Shown piece after piece: positions 17,206 to 25,579 of a stretch of DNA of 64,000 bases. The stretch lies in assembly GCA_020050835.1 (NCBI GenBank), contig JAGVKB010000118.1, positions 1-64,000 on the forward strand, read 5' to 3'. A program made the position numbers and the translations under genes. This DNA comes from Candidatus Obscuribacterales bacterium. Lineage in GTDB: Bacteria > Cyanobacteriota > Vampirovibrionia > Obscuribacterales > Obscuribacteraceae. The notes below the pieces were generated by a model. That model did not search any database. It saw only the letters and a list, made by a program, of their open reading frames with translations, and was not told where the DNA came from. Position 1 is the first letter of the stretch; the number at the start of each line of letters is the position of its first letter.

Positions 17206-17849
17206 AATTCAATTTCCTCGCTTGATCACACCAGCTGACACTCTTTAAATCGATATACAAGTTCGACATTACCGGGCAGTCAATCTAGTAAAGTATCCCA
17301 TAAATCGCCGGGGAGCGACTGATCCGCCGTGTTGCATCCTGAAAGGCTCACTGGTTCGCGGAGATCTTTTCGACCGGCTCTACATGTCTCCGGAGTAAAG
17401 AGTAATACCAACTCGGATCGCATTTGCCCTGTTAGCCAAAGATAAGTTGGTGCAAAGCCGTACGTGTCCTCTTATGCGGAATCTGTGCAATCACATGCGT
17501 TGAATCGACCATGTGCCTATTACTACCACGACCAGGAAATACAAACTTGATGTTTCTCGGTTGTTTTTCATAGCGTCGTTTTAGGAGTTGAAAGACAGAG
17601 GGCTGTTCTCACTTCCGGGATAAGTGATCTCTATTCGATCACGCAAATGGCTTTTCTGTCCTCTTCTGTAATGCCTGATGCTGTGCGGCTTGCGGAGAGT
17701 ATTTCCGAACCTGAAAATTCTATGCCTCTTCCGTGTATGCCCAGTGTAGGCATTGGGACAATTTCTTTGTTGTGACAGCATCACCATATGTGATATCACA
17801 CTAGAGTTTATCGATAGCTTTGAGAAACGAAAAGACATCTCATGTTACT
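17206..17849. other. Non-coding flank of the mobile island
   Basis: No convincing gene; short open frames lack ribosome sites and recognisable sequence. A TTGACT hexamer lies at 17277-17282 on the minus strand, in promoter position for the DUF2252 gene. At 17472-17495 CTTATGCGGAATCTGTGCAA resembles the half-site next to the palindrome at 18861-18898, which is followed by the same GTGCAA, and could be a decayed second recombination site. Confidence 0.4.
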
Positions 17850-17923
17850 TCAAATCAATGATATCAGGACCGAGGAACTTCAACAAATGCTCAGATATCT
17901 GCGGCATTCTCCCGCGGCAGTCG
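17850..17923. repeat. Direct repeat copy A (integrase 3'-end remnant)
   Basis: About 74 bp, similar to 18527-18598 in the same orientation and sharing the blocks TCAATGATATCAG, CCGAG, AAATGCTCAGA and GCAGTCG. On the minus strand it encodes ISEHLLKFLGPDIIDLK and a stop. It begins within 2 nt of the toxin stop codon, so the toxin-antitoxin pair is bounded on this side by the repeat. Confidence 0.7.
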
Positions 17924-17924
17924 C

Positions 17925-18230
17925 TCAAGATTTGTCGCTGCTTCGAAAAACGTTTCTGAAGTTACGCGCACCGTGTAGCACTCGTACTGCTAACAACTGC
18001 TTCCCTTGCATCCTGTACGCGATGACATAACTGCTAACCGTCCAAAATAGATATCGCTTATCTTGCACATCTAGCCGTCCATGACCCATGCCGGGAAATT
18101 GCGCTAGCAGTTGGATAGTGCTATGGATCAACTCATCGAGGCGGCTAGCAGCAGTCGGATCGTCTTTCGCGATGTAGTCACAGATCGCTTCAACATCCGC
18201 GTTAGCGCGGTGAGAGATGCGATAGGTCAT
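17925..18230 (-). CDS. ParE/RelE-type toxin
   Basis: 101 aa, the usual size of this family. MTYRISHRANADVEAICDYI with FPGMGHGRLD and a C-terminal VLHGARNF block are typical of ParE-like toxins of the RelE/ParE superfamily. ParE members target DNA gyrase while RelE members cut mRNA; which applies here cannot be decided. The start overlaps the antitoxin stop by 4 nt, in the usual antitoxin-first order. The stop codon coincides with the edge of a direct repeat, which suggests that the module arrived as a cassette. Confidence 0.85.
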   Translation of the reverse strand: MTYRISHRANADVEAICDYIAKDDPTAASRLDELIHSTIQLLAQFPGMGHGRLDVQDKRYLFWTVSSYVIAYRMQGKQLLAVRVLHGARNFRNVFRSSDKS

Positions 18231-18487
18231 GAATTCTTCTTGGAAGCGCGACGCGTCTTTCTAAGGCGAAAGGCCTCTTCCCCGTCTAATGTTCTGTCTT
18301 CCTTAATGCTCTGCTCGCCCTCAGCCAGAAGTTCGTCCAACTCTCCCGGAACAAAGTCTCCAAATCGTTCCTGTTGATCGAGAGTCAGCAAAGCGGCGGC
18401 CACGACATCTTCAGCAGTTGCATACCGACCCGATTTCACCCGTTCTTCTATGAGCTTTTGTAATTTGGGGTCCAGAGAAAGGTTCAT
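18227..18487 (-). CDS. ParD-type antitoxin
   Basis: 86 aa. It starts with MNLSLDPKLQKLIEERVKSG and YATAEDVVAAAL, the ribbon-helix-helix DNA-binding region of ParD/CopG antitoxins, followed by a charged C-terminus that would bind the toxin. It is expected to repress its own promoter with the toxin. Its ribosome site (GGAG) lies inside the last codons of the integrase remnant that ends 6 nt upstream, so the module may rely on transcription from outside or from within that remnant. Confidence 0.85.
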   Translation of the reverse strand: MNLSLDPKLQKLIEERVKSGRYATAEDVVAAALLTLDQQERFGDFVPGELDELLAEGEQSIKEDRTLDGEEAFRLRKTRRASKKNS

Positions 18488-18493
18488 TGGTGA

Positions 18494-18860
18494 TTACTCC
18501 ATGTGCTCTGAATTCACAGGTTCCATCAAGTCAATGATATCAGCTCCGAGAAGCTTCAGTAAATGCTCAGAAATCTTTGCCATGTAAACCCGCAGTCGTG
18601 CGACGTTCACCACAACATACGGTGTGTCTCCGACCTTAACTTTCCGATTGGTGAGCAGCGCATACAGAAAGTCACTGAGTGGGAGGCAGTGCTCAATTTA
18701 ATTTTTGGAGCCCTCCGCTCTGACTGTCAGTGCCTTTCCCTCAAAATCCATATCAGACCAACGGAGAGTAGCAGCTTCATTTCTTCTCAATCCTGACAGC
18801 ATGAGAAAGACCAGATAGTCCCGGACTGTTTTCTGCCTCAAAGACATGACTGCTCGGTAC
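18494..18860 (-). pseudogene. Broken tyrosine recombinase (phage-integrase family)
   Basis: On the minus strand the frame reads WYRAVMSLRQKTVRDY, then LMLSGLRRNEAATLRWSDMD, the box I region of tyrosine recombinases with the first catalytic Arg. It is stopped by TAA after EGSKN; the same frame continues with IEHCLPLSDFLYALLTNRK and then KISEHLLKLLGADIID. The box II HxxR and the catalytic Tyr are absent, and the N-terminal half is cut off at the palindrome (18861). It is clearly non-functional. Confidence 0.75.
18527..18598. repeat. Direct repeat copy B (within integrase remnant)
   Basis: Second copy of the repeat at 17850-17923, within the 3' part of the broken integrase. The two copies flank the toxin-antitoxin genes on both sides, about 600 bp apart. 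Confidence 0.7.
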
Positions 18861-18898
18861 CAATTCCCCTTATGCCGAGCTCGGCATAAGGGGAATTG
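18861..18898. repeat. Perfect 38-bp palindrome at a recombination junction
   Basis: Two 19-bp arms (18861-18879 and 18880-18898) pair without mismatch or spacer; the centre reads TTATGCCGAGCTCGGCATAA. It forms the exact border between the broken recombinase and the broken adhesin-like gene. TTATG/CATAA half-sites are common in tyrosine-recombinase targets (the dif arms, for example), so this may be a recombination site or a joint of two inverted half-sites. Confidence 0.85.
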
Positions 18899-19236
18899 TG
18901 CAACGGATGTGTCGGAGTGCTTGCACTCAAGGAGATGGTATCGGTTGCTCCACCGCCAGTTACTTTCGCGGTAAAGGATGTTGCATTGTTGGCGGAGGTG
19001 CTGATAGATATGACCGCACTCGTGGATGACGCAGTTACGTTTACATTGCTCATGGTGGTGCCAATGTCCGATGCGAGAGCTTAAGCAATATCCGCTGATG
19101 TGTCACCGGATTGCACGGTGTAGCTGGCGGTTTCTTGACCCTGGGGAGTCGTTCCAGTTAGTGAAGCATCATATGCGGTGATGGAGACAACGTCTCCTGC
19201 AAGGGGCACTCCGCCTATGTATGCGTTAACGGTAGT
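18899..19236 (-). pseudogene. Fragment of a large adhesin-like repeat protein
   Basis: On the minus strand the frame encodes VNAYIGGVPLAGDVVSITAY, QETASYTVQSGDTSADIA and, after an internal TAA at 19081-19083, VNVTASSTSAVISISTSANN. This Thr/Ser/Val-rich beta pattern with YTVxSGDT is typical of one repeat module of giant surface proteins. It is cut by a stop at 19237-19239 and by the palindrome at 18898, so only one module survives. Confidence 0.6.
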
Positions 19237-19573
19237 TTATAGGGAAACCAGAAAGCATGATTGCCACGGTCTCCGCTCACTTAATCGAGCACACGAATCA
19301 ATCTTGAGTGCCGTCGGCACTCAATGCTCATTGCCAATAATGGGATGCCTGGCTACCGCAATAATGTCAGCGCAAAAAATTGTGCAACTTAGAAGACGCG
19401 CATAAAACCATCGAAGCAGAAGACCGTGTTGCTGTAAACCAGCAGAAGTGTATTCCGACTACTCTATGTAACGAGGCTTGAAATTTGTAGCCAATAGTGT
19501 TAACAAACTTGAACGGAATTGCTTCTGCGCCTGCGCTGGCGCGAAAATTGACTATCAGCAGAGGCGAAATCGA
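19237..19573. other. Intergenic flank with a 21-bp palindrome
   Basis: No gene seen. TTGAGTGCCG-T-CGGCACTCAA at 19304-19324 is a perfect inverted repeat with 10-bp arms; no T run follows. It may end transcription into or out of the degraded island. Confidence 0.5.
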
Positions 19574-19589
19574 GTTGTCATCCCGTCCT

Positions 19590-19598
19590 TGCTATAAT
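19590..19598 (+). promoter_or_regulatory. Extended -10 promoter of the SDR gene
   Basis: TGC followed by TATAAT (19593-19598), a perfect extended -10 element, 37 nt before ATG 19636. No good -35 hexamer stands 17 nt upstream, which fits an extended -10 promoter. The transcript would have a leader of about 30 nt. Confidence 0.6.
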
Positions 19599-19635
19599 CT
19601 AGGTCGTTTTCAATTGGAGTGTTTCATTTCCAGTC

Positions 19636-20484
19636 ATGTCAAGTAGCTACTCATTAGAAGATGGGTTGGCCGGAATTGTAACCGGGGCATCTTCGGGCAT
19701 CGGCAAGGCGCTGGCTGTTCGGCTGGCCGAGCAATACAAAGCCAAACTCGTGATCAATGCTCGCAATGCTCAGCTATTGCAAGAGACTGCAGCCGAAATC
19801 GAAAGGGCCGGCGGCAAAGCTGTCTGTGTTGCCGGCGATATCTCTGAGCGTGAGCTGTCTACCAGGCTTGTGGAGACATGTCTCTCGAGTTTCGGCGGAT
19901 TGAAACTGCTGGTAAATAACGCCGGCTTAGCCAAACCCGGCCCTGTAAAAGACCTTACTCCCGAGGATTGGCATTATGTTTTCAATGTCAATTTCTTCGG
20001 ACCGCTCTACTTGACATACGCGGCTCTTCCACATCTGCTGGCTCAAAAGAGCGGCAAGATTGTCAATATATCTTCGGTGGCCGGAAAGATCTCCTTTCCA
20101 GGCAGTGTTTGTTATGCCGCCAGCAAGTTTGCCTTGACCGGTATGTCGGAAGGAATGGCTGCCGAGCTGCAGTCGCAAGGCATCGATGTCATCACAGTCT
20201 GTCCCGGCTGGGTGCGTTCTGAGTTCTTCACGAACGTAAAAATGCCCGACAAGAGAAATCCAACTGTCATCGCTCAACGCAAGGATCTCATTGGCTGGCT
20301 GATGCGCAATTGTCTGAGCGTAAGTTCGGAGACGGCCGCTGCTGACATTGTGCGAGCTTGCGAACGCGGCGGCGGTCGCGAGATCGTGCTCACCGCCCCT
20401 GGTGTCATTATGGAGCGGGCGGCCGGCTTGTGCCCATCGCTGGTGCATGCGGCTGCTAAGCGATATCCCGCTGACCGCGCCTAA
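19636..20484 (+). CDS. Short-chain dehydrogenase/reductase
   Basis: 282 aa, a classical SDR. TGASSGIG (16-23) binds NAD(P), NNAG is at 94-97, the catalytic set is Ser146/147, Tyr160 and Lys164 (YAASK), and CPGWV follows. Basic/polar residues after the second strand (INARN) suggest NADP. The C-terminal 60 residues with a hydrophobic stretch may contact membrane or a lipid substrate. The substrate cannot be told from sequence. It is followed 19 nt later by the gene at 20504 and is probably co-transcribed with it. Confidence 0.9.
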   Translation: MSSSYSLEDGLAGIVTGASSGIGKALAVRLAEQYKAKLVINARNAQLLQETAAEIERAGGKAVCVAGDISERELSTRLVETCLSSFGGLKLLVNNAGLAKPGPVKDLTPEDWHYVFNVNFFGPLYLTYAALPHLLAQKSGKIVNISSVAGKISFPGSVCYAASKFALTGMSEGMAAELQSQGIDVITVCPGWVRSEFFTNVKMPDKRNPTVIAQRKDLIGWLMRNCLSVSSETAAADIVRACERGGGREIVLTAPGVIMERAAGLCPSLVHAAAKRYPADRA

Positions 20485-20503
20485 AGTTAGACGGAGGACT
20501 ACC

Positions 20504-21115
20504 ATGTCAGACAAAACCTTCGACCGCGATCAATTCATAAAAAAAGCTGCTGCATTTGGACAACAGGTCGAACTGGAAGAGAAGCTCGGTTCTCTGGTTG
20601 TTAAGGCGCTGGCGGTGGTAGGCGAAGCGGCGGTCAGGCTGGTCGCTGTATGCAGAGAAGGCGCGAGCGACAAAGGCCCCGTTATTACTACCAAAATTTC
20701 CGAGACGATGGTGCAAGTATCGGGCGGTGGCCGTAATCTCGTATTTGCAATGGCGCAGGGGATAGCCAGCGACCATCGGCTGCAGGCCCCCCGGGCGGAG
20801 GCTTGCGGGCAAGTCCTGGTGTTTACGCATTTGACGGGAGAAGCGGAGTCGCATCTGCTCACCTCGATGCGTGTGTATGAAAACGGCGAATGTACGGACG
20901 GCGAGCTCACCTGGAGCATCGAGTCCGGTGCCGATGGTTTCTTGCCATATCTGGCGCATTTTGTGCGTGGTGCTATCTTCCATTCCACTGTTTACTGGCC
21001 CGTGATCGATGAGATGCCGTTCTGTCTGCAAAAGGTGCCTGTCTATGAAGATCAGCTGCACGAGCAGACTCTCAAGAAGCCTTGTGTCGGATTCGAGTGC
21101 AATCTCAAAGGTTAG
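20504..21115 (+). CDS. Conserved-looking protein of unknown function
   Basis: 203 aa from ATG 20504, with ACGGAGG about 7 nt upstream, a strong site that rules out starts inside the SDR gene. Soluble, with no signal peptide. The N-terminal 30 residues are helical; the rest alternates strands (VITTKISETMVQVSGGGRNL, TWSIESGADGFLPYL). I recognise no domain. It lies in an apparent two-gene operon with the SDR and converges on the kinase-TPR gene. Confidence 0.75.
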   Translation: MSDKTFDRDQFIKKAAAFGQQVELEEKLGSLVVKALAVVGEAAVRLVAVCREGASDKGPVITTKISETMVQVSGGGRNLVFAMAQGIASDHRLQAPRAEACGQVLVFTHLTGEAESHLLTSMRVYENGECTDGELTWSIESGADGFLPYLAHFVRGAIFHSTVYWPVIDEMPFCLQKVPVYEDQLHEQTLKKPCVGFECNLKG

Positions 21116-21128
21116 CGACTTGCTTTTG

Positions 21129-23801
21129 CTATTGAGATGCAGGTTGGTTTGCTTTGAGTTCGGAAGCCTTGTTTGTTGTTAGCGATGCCGCTTGCTGCCT
21201 GCCGGTCTGACTCAAGAGCGATGCATAGCGCATTAGGACCGATATGTGCTTCTGTTTATCGGGAAAGTTTGATTGCTGGCAAAGTTTGAGCGCACGCTTG
21301 ATCAATCTCTCGGCCTCCTCATAGCGCTCCTGGTTAATGTAGAGCGCGGTTTGGTTATCCCAGATCGTGACCAGATCGACATTGGGAGCCGGCTCCGTAT
21401 TCGCCGACAGCGCTGCCTGATTGAAGCACGTCTCGGCTTCTGACCAGTGCTTCAGCTCGGTCAGGCAGTTGCCGAGACCGATAAGACTTGCCACGAAAGT
21501 TTTCAAATCGTCCTTGGGTTGTTCTTTTAAGCAATCGATCGTCCTTTTGAAGTAAAGAATGGCGTTGTCCCGCTCACCGGACTGTGCAAAGGCATTTGCC
21601 AATTCATAGTTAAGTCGTGCCGTACTGGTCTTATTGTTTGCAGTATCTTGCTCTGACCGTGCAAGCAAACGCTTGTAGATTTGAATCGCCTCAGCGCAAC
21701 CAGCTTTCGACCGGCAGACTAGAAGATTGGCCAACAGCTCCTGCGTATCGGGATCGCTCTCGCCCTTGTGTTTTTCTTGAATAGCGATCGCTTTCTTAGT
21801 TGTGGTTATTGCCTGATCGGTCAGTCCTGCGGAAAAGTACAAACCAGCTAAATGAACTAAAGTCTCCGGGCGTGCTTGCCGCTCGTACTTCTCTTCAAGT
21901 AAGACCGCTTCATTGCAGAGAATGGCGGCTTGCCTGAATTCCCGATGATTGGCAAACCCGTCGGCACACCTGATATGGCAAGTTCTCAGTTGTTCGATAT
22001 AGGCTGGCTCAACCATTTTTGAGCAGATTTCATTTTCGGCCTTGGCTAAATCATATTGCTGCATTTTGAGATAGTACCTTCCGAGCGTGGCATGGCTGAA
22101 CATTACAAAGGAATGTTCGGGACCGAAGCGCTTTTGAAAAACCTCGATCGCCTGTTTATATAGCGCTCCGGCCTCCTTATACTGTCCTTGTTCTAGATAG
22201 AGATCGCCGAGGCTCGGGATGACCCATGCCAGATCTCTGTTCTTAAAATTCTTGTTTAAGGAAAGCAGACTGTAGGCCTGCTCGTAGTATTTGGTTGCAG
22301 GATCATATTGTCCGAGTTGCGCATAGGTCATTGCTACTCGCCTGAGCGATTCAACTAGTTCTTCTGCATGAGGATTGATTTTATACTGGAGCTTAACTAT
22401 TACCAGCTCCTTGTCCAGGAAGGATTTGCTCACCTTCGTCTTGACCTCTCGATCGAACTGATTATTGGCTTTTACCTCCAGCTGTTTCAAAAGCTCGCTG
22501 TAAGTCTTCCTGGCCTTATCGTCGCTGCCTTCAAGCTCATAGAGAGAACCAAGTTCTAGTTTCAGCTCTTCTACCTGGGGTGCATCAATACCATTTTCGT
22601 GCTCGACAATTGGAATCATCTTTAAGCAAAGCGCGATCGCTTCTTCGTATCGTCTTTGCTGCCGGCACAGCTTCGCCAGGGAGCGCATTTGCGGCAGTAA
22701 AGCTGGATCCTCCGGTCGCAAGTTCTGCTCCTGGAGGAAAAGTGAGAGCCGGTTCTGAGCATAGGCCGCGAAACTATTGAACTCGGCGCGACAAACAAAT
22801 AGCGATGCACCAATGGCAGCTGCAATTGCGACTGACAGAAATGTCTTAGTCGAGCTGTGCTTGAATCGGCCCTTTCCCGATGAGCTAACAGATTGCGTTG
22901 CGGTTTGCTTTATCTTTTCCCTTAACTCGGCAGGCAGCGTTGCGATACCGCGGTCGAGCGACTCGAGAATCTCTTCCATCGATTGTTGTCGCTTCTCTGG
23001 AGTCTTTTCCATCGCCTTGAAAATGATTGCTTCCAGCCAAGCAGGCACCTGAACGCTGGGGCAGCAGTGAATAAATGCTGGCGGCTTTTCGGAGAGATGC
23101 TTCGAAGCAATCTCTACCGGCGTCGCACCGGCAAATGGCGGTTTGCCTGATAAGGTTTCGTACATCAAACAGCCTAAGGAGTAAATATCAGAGCGAGCAT
23201 CTACCTCTCGCCCGATCAGCTGTTCTGGGCTCATGTAGACTGGGCTTCCGAATATCTCGCCGGCGCCTGTTAATCGTTGCGATTGCTGCTCTTCCGGTCC
23301 GTACACTCTGGCAATGCCGAAATCAACCAGTTTTGCGGTCAACATCCGATCCGTTGTTGCCACCAACATGATATTGCTAGTCTTGATATCGCGATGCACC
23401 ACTCCGCAGCGGTGAGCGTGTGCCAACGCTGATGCGGTCTGTTTGAATACAACTAGCGAACTGGCAAGGTCGAAAGCTCCACGGTCGGAGATGGCTTCGA
23501 ACAAGCTCTTGCCCTCGATGTAGTCCATTACGAGAAACGGTTCGCCGCCGGCTAGCGTACCAAAATCATGTATGTCCACGATGTTTGGGTGAGAAAGCGC
23601 GCTGACCGCCTTCGCTTCTCTCGTAAATCGTTCTAGCTTGAGCGGATCGCTGGCGAACTGCTTAGGAAGCATTTTGATGGCAACGGTTCTGCCCATCAGT
23701 TGATGCTGTGCTTTGTACACGACGCCCATCGATCCCTGCCCAATCGAGGAGAGGATCTTGTAACGCTCATCTAAGACGGCTCCAGTCTCCAGGTGCTCCA
23801 A
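21129..23801 (-). CDS. Membrane Ser/Thr kinase with TPR repeats
   Basis: 890 aa. A PknB-like kinase domain occupies about 1-290: GQGSMG (21-26), Lys43, HRDIK (136-140), DFG (160-162) and SPEQL. A single membrane segment (319-337) separates it from an extracytoplasmic region of about 540 residues made of TPR-like helical pairs (ALxLCLKMIPI, YDPATKYYEQAYSLL, YKEAGALYKQAIEVF, AIxIQEKH). All kinase residues are intact. The TPR part probably senses or scaffolds envelope proteins. AAGGA directly abuts ATG 23801. It converges on the gene ending at 21115 and lies downstream of the MFS gene. Confidence 0.9.
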   Translation of the reverse strand: MEHLETGAVLDERYKILSSIGQGSMGVVYKAQHQLMGRTVAIKMLPKQFASDPLKLERFTREAKAVSALSHPNIVDIHDFGTLAGGEPFLVMDYIEGKSLFEAISDRGAFDLASSLVVFKQTASALAHAHRCGVVHRDIKTSNIMLVATTDRMLTAKLVDFGIARVYGPEEQQSQRLTGAGEIFGSPVYMSPEQLIGREVDARSDIYSLGCLMYETLSGKPPFAGATPVEIASKHLSEKPPAFIHCCPSVQVPAWLEAIIFKAMEKTPEKRQQSMEEILESLDRGIATLPAELREKIKQTATQSVSSSGKGRFKHSSTKTFLSVAIAAAIGASLFVCRAEFNSFAAYAQNRLSLFLQEQNLRPEDPALLPQMRSLAKLCRQQRRYEEAIALCLKMIPIVEHENGIDAPQVEELKLELGSLYELEGSDDKARKTYSELLKQLEVKANNQFDREVKTKVSKSFLDKELVIVKLQYKINPHAEELVESLRRVAMTYAQLGQYDPATKYYEQAYSLLSLNKNFKNRDLAWVIPSLGDLYLEQGQYKEAGALYKQAIEVFQKRFGPEHSFVMFSHATLGRYYLKMQQYDLAKAENEICSKMVEPAYIEQLRTCHIRCADGFANHREFRQAAILCNEAVLLEEKYERQARPETLVHLAGLYFSAGLTDQAITTTKKAIAIQEKHKGESDPDTQELLANLLVCRSKAGCAEAIQIYKRLLARSEQDTANNKTSTARLNYELANAFAQSGERDNAILYFKRTIDCLKEQPKDDLKTFVASLIGLGNCLTELKHWSEAETCFNQAALSANTEPAPNVDLVTIWDNQTALYINQERYEEAERLIKRALKLCQQSNFPDKQKHISVLMRYASLLSQTGRQQAASLTTNKASELKANQPASQ

Positions 23802-23876
23802 TGGACATTCCTTGTCGACACTACAGCGACACTATTCCCACAAATCGATTGTCCGTCTCTGGATACGAATCGTTGC

Positions 23877-25277
23877 TTACTTTATCGCGAGGCTTTGTTC
23901 GCCAGCTTTCGGCATGAAGAAGGAGGCGACCACGCCAACCAGGTAAATGCTTGCCACGGTTGCGGCTGCCAACGCATATGAGCCGCCGAAATGCGAAATC
24001 AGCGCGCCGCTGCCCACAGCTGCTCCAGCTGCGGCGAATCGACCGATATTGTAAGTAAAGCCAAAGGCTGTACTGCGAATTTTTTGCTCAAACAGCTCAG
24101 GCAGATAGGCATAGAGAATTACGAACGGCAGGTGCGCGAAGAATCCCAGACAGATTATCCAGGCAAGCAAGATTATGCTGTAGCTCTTAACTGTCAGGAA
24201 CATGCCTACTGCCAGCATGAATGCCATCAGGAAACTGATGCCGATGGAGCGAGCATACCCGAGCCGCTTGATCAGAAAGCAGCCGACTAGACCGGACAGG
24301 ATCATGCCGGTATCTTTTGCGAACATGGCAAAACTGCGCTGTTCGACCGCCAGTGATGAGGTCAACTGATTCACCCAAGCGGGTATCCAGGCAACAACCG
24401 CCCACCACGGGATGATCGCCACACTGGTGACGATGATTGCCACCATCGTCTTTCGAAGATAGTCCCGATTGAAGAGATCCCACAACGTAAAGCGCAACAA
24501 CATCCGCTCTTCTTCGGTGCGCTCCTGCTCCGCCTTAGCCTTTGATGCTTTGCGTTTGTCGCTCAGCTCGCGAAAGCTTTCCGGCTCTTTCAGTTTCGAA
24601 CGGATGTAAACCGTCAGCAAAGCTGGACTGATTCCAGCCAGGAACAACCAGCGCCATCCGCAGTGCCCAAGCCAGAGATTGAGCAGAGCTGTCAGCATAT
24701 AACCAAACCCGAGCGAGCTCGCCATAACGCTTATCGCATAAATGCGCGATTTATTCGGCCAGTACTCAGACAGAAGCACCGCCCCGATTCCTAGTTCTCC
24801 ACCTATTCCTGCCCCTACCAGAAATCGATAGAAGCCCAGCTCCATCCAATTGTGAGCGGTAGCGCACAAGCCGGTGCACAGCGCATACAGAAGGATTGTG
24901 ATGGTTAGAGTTCGGGCCCGCCCGATGTAATCGGCAAGGACGCCAAAAGCCATTGAGCCGATTGCCCATCCGACCATAAACAAGGCGATGATGTATGAGC
25001 CATGAAGACCGACTATTGCATGCGACTTGGTGCCCAAGAGCTCGGAAAGGGCAGGATAAAGCACCATTGCAAAGATGGAAGAATCCATCCCGTCGAACAC
25101 TCCGCCCGCCCAGGTTGCCAGGAGAACGTGCCAGGGCTTCGAGCTCTCTTGCTGCAAATTTTGGGTAGCGACATTGGGGTGATTTGAGTCCGCCAGAGTC
25201 CCCGGAGTGAGAACTTGAACCGTTTTGCCACGGTTAGCCGGCTCCGCAAGAGCATCTTCTGTGGTTATTGTGCTCAT
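23877..25277 (-). CDS. MFS transporter, sugar/aromatic-acid porter type
   Basis: 466 aa with 12 predicted membrane helices and a long central cytosolic loop rich in Lys/Glu (about 240-265). GVLADYIGRARTL matches the MFS motif A between helices 2 and 3; RFLVGAGIGGELGIG in helix 4 and LPELFEQKIRSTAFG in the second half fit the aromatic acid:H+ symporter/sialate-like branch. A 45-residue hydrophilic N-terminus precedes helix 1. The substrate is unknown. AGAGG lies 5 nt before ATG 25277. Confidence 0.85.
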   Translation of the reverse strand: MSTITTEDALAEPANRGKTVQVLTPGTLADSNHPNVATQNLQQESSKPWHVLLATWAGGVFDGMDSSIFAMVLYPALSELLGTKSHAIVGLHGSYIIALFMVGWAIGSMAFGVLADYIGRARTLTITILLYALCTGLCATAHNWMELGFYRFLVGAGIGGELGIGAVLLSEYWPNKSRIYAISVMASSLGFGYMLTALLNLWLGHCGWRWLFLAGISPALLTVYIRSKLKEPESFRELSDKRKASKAKAEQERTEEERMLLRFTLWDLFNRDYLRKTMVAIIVTSVAIIPWWAVVAWIPAWVNQLTSSLAVEQRSFAMFAKDTGMILSGLVGCFLIKRLGYARSIGISFLMAFMLAVGMFLTVKSYSIILLAWIICLGFFAHLPFVILYAYLPELFEQKIRSTAFGFTYNIGRFAAAGAAVGSGALISHFGGSYALAAATVASIYLVGVVASFFMPKAGEQSLAIK

Positions 25278-25579
25278 CTGCCTCTCTATCGCCAGTCTTA
25301 CCGGATGTTCAGCGTGCCATTCAAGGCAATCGGTGGACGCTCTTTGCCAGAAAAATTAACGCTGGTAATACCAGATGGCTGAAAGTTCGGTCGAGCATTA
25401 ATTAGATTGCGAACGTATGTTAAATGAATGTATTTCTACTTTGAAAGTGGGCATGGTTAATAAACCCGATTTATGTTGCTAAGGAGTGTCTATCGACTGG
25501 TTGTTATTTATTATTGATACTCTGTACCTAGGGGCCGCGGTGTCCGAATGCTGTCAGCTTGGCAGCCGAGGGGTGGAAT
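25278..25579. other. Divergent promoter region, MFS gene / SPFH operon
   Basis: A 302-bp gap between divergent genes, AT-rich from about 25390 to 25530. A possible plus-strand promoter is TCGACT, 17 nt, GATACT just before 25525, which is weak. No gene seen. Confidence 0.4.

Noticed and set aside
17581-17838. 85-codon minus-strand frame in the mobile island flank
   Set aside because: No ribosome site or similarity to any family; the area is degraded DNA.
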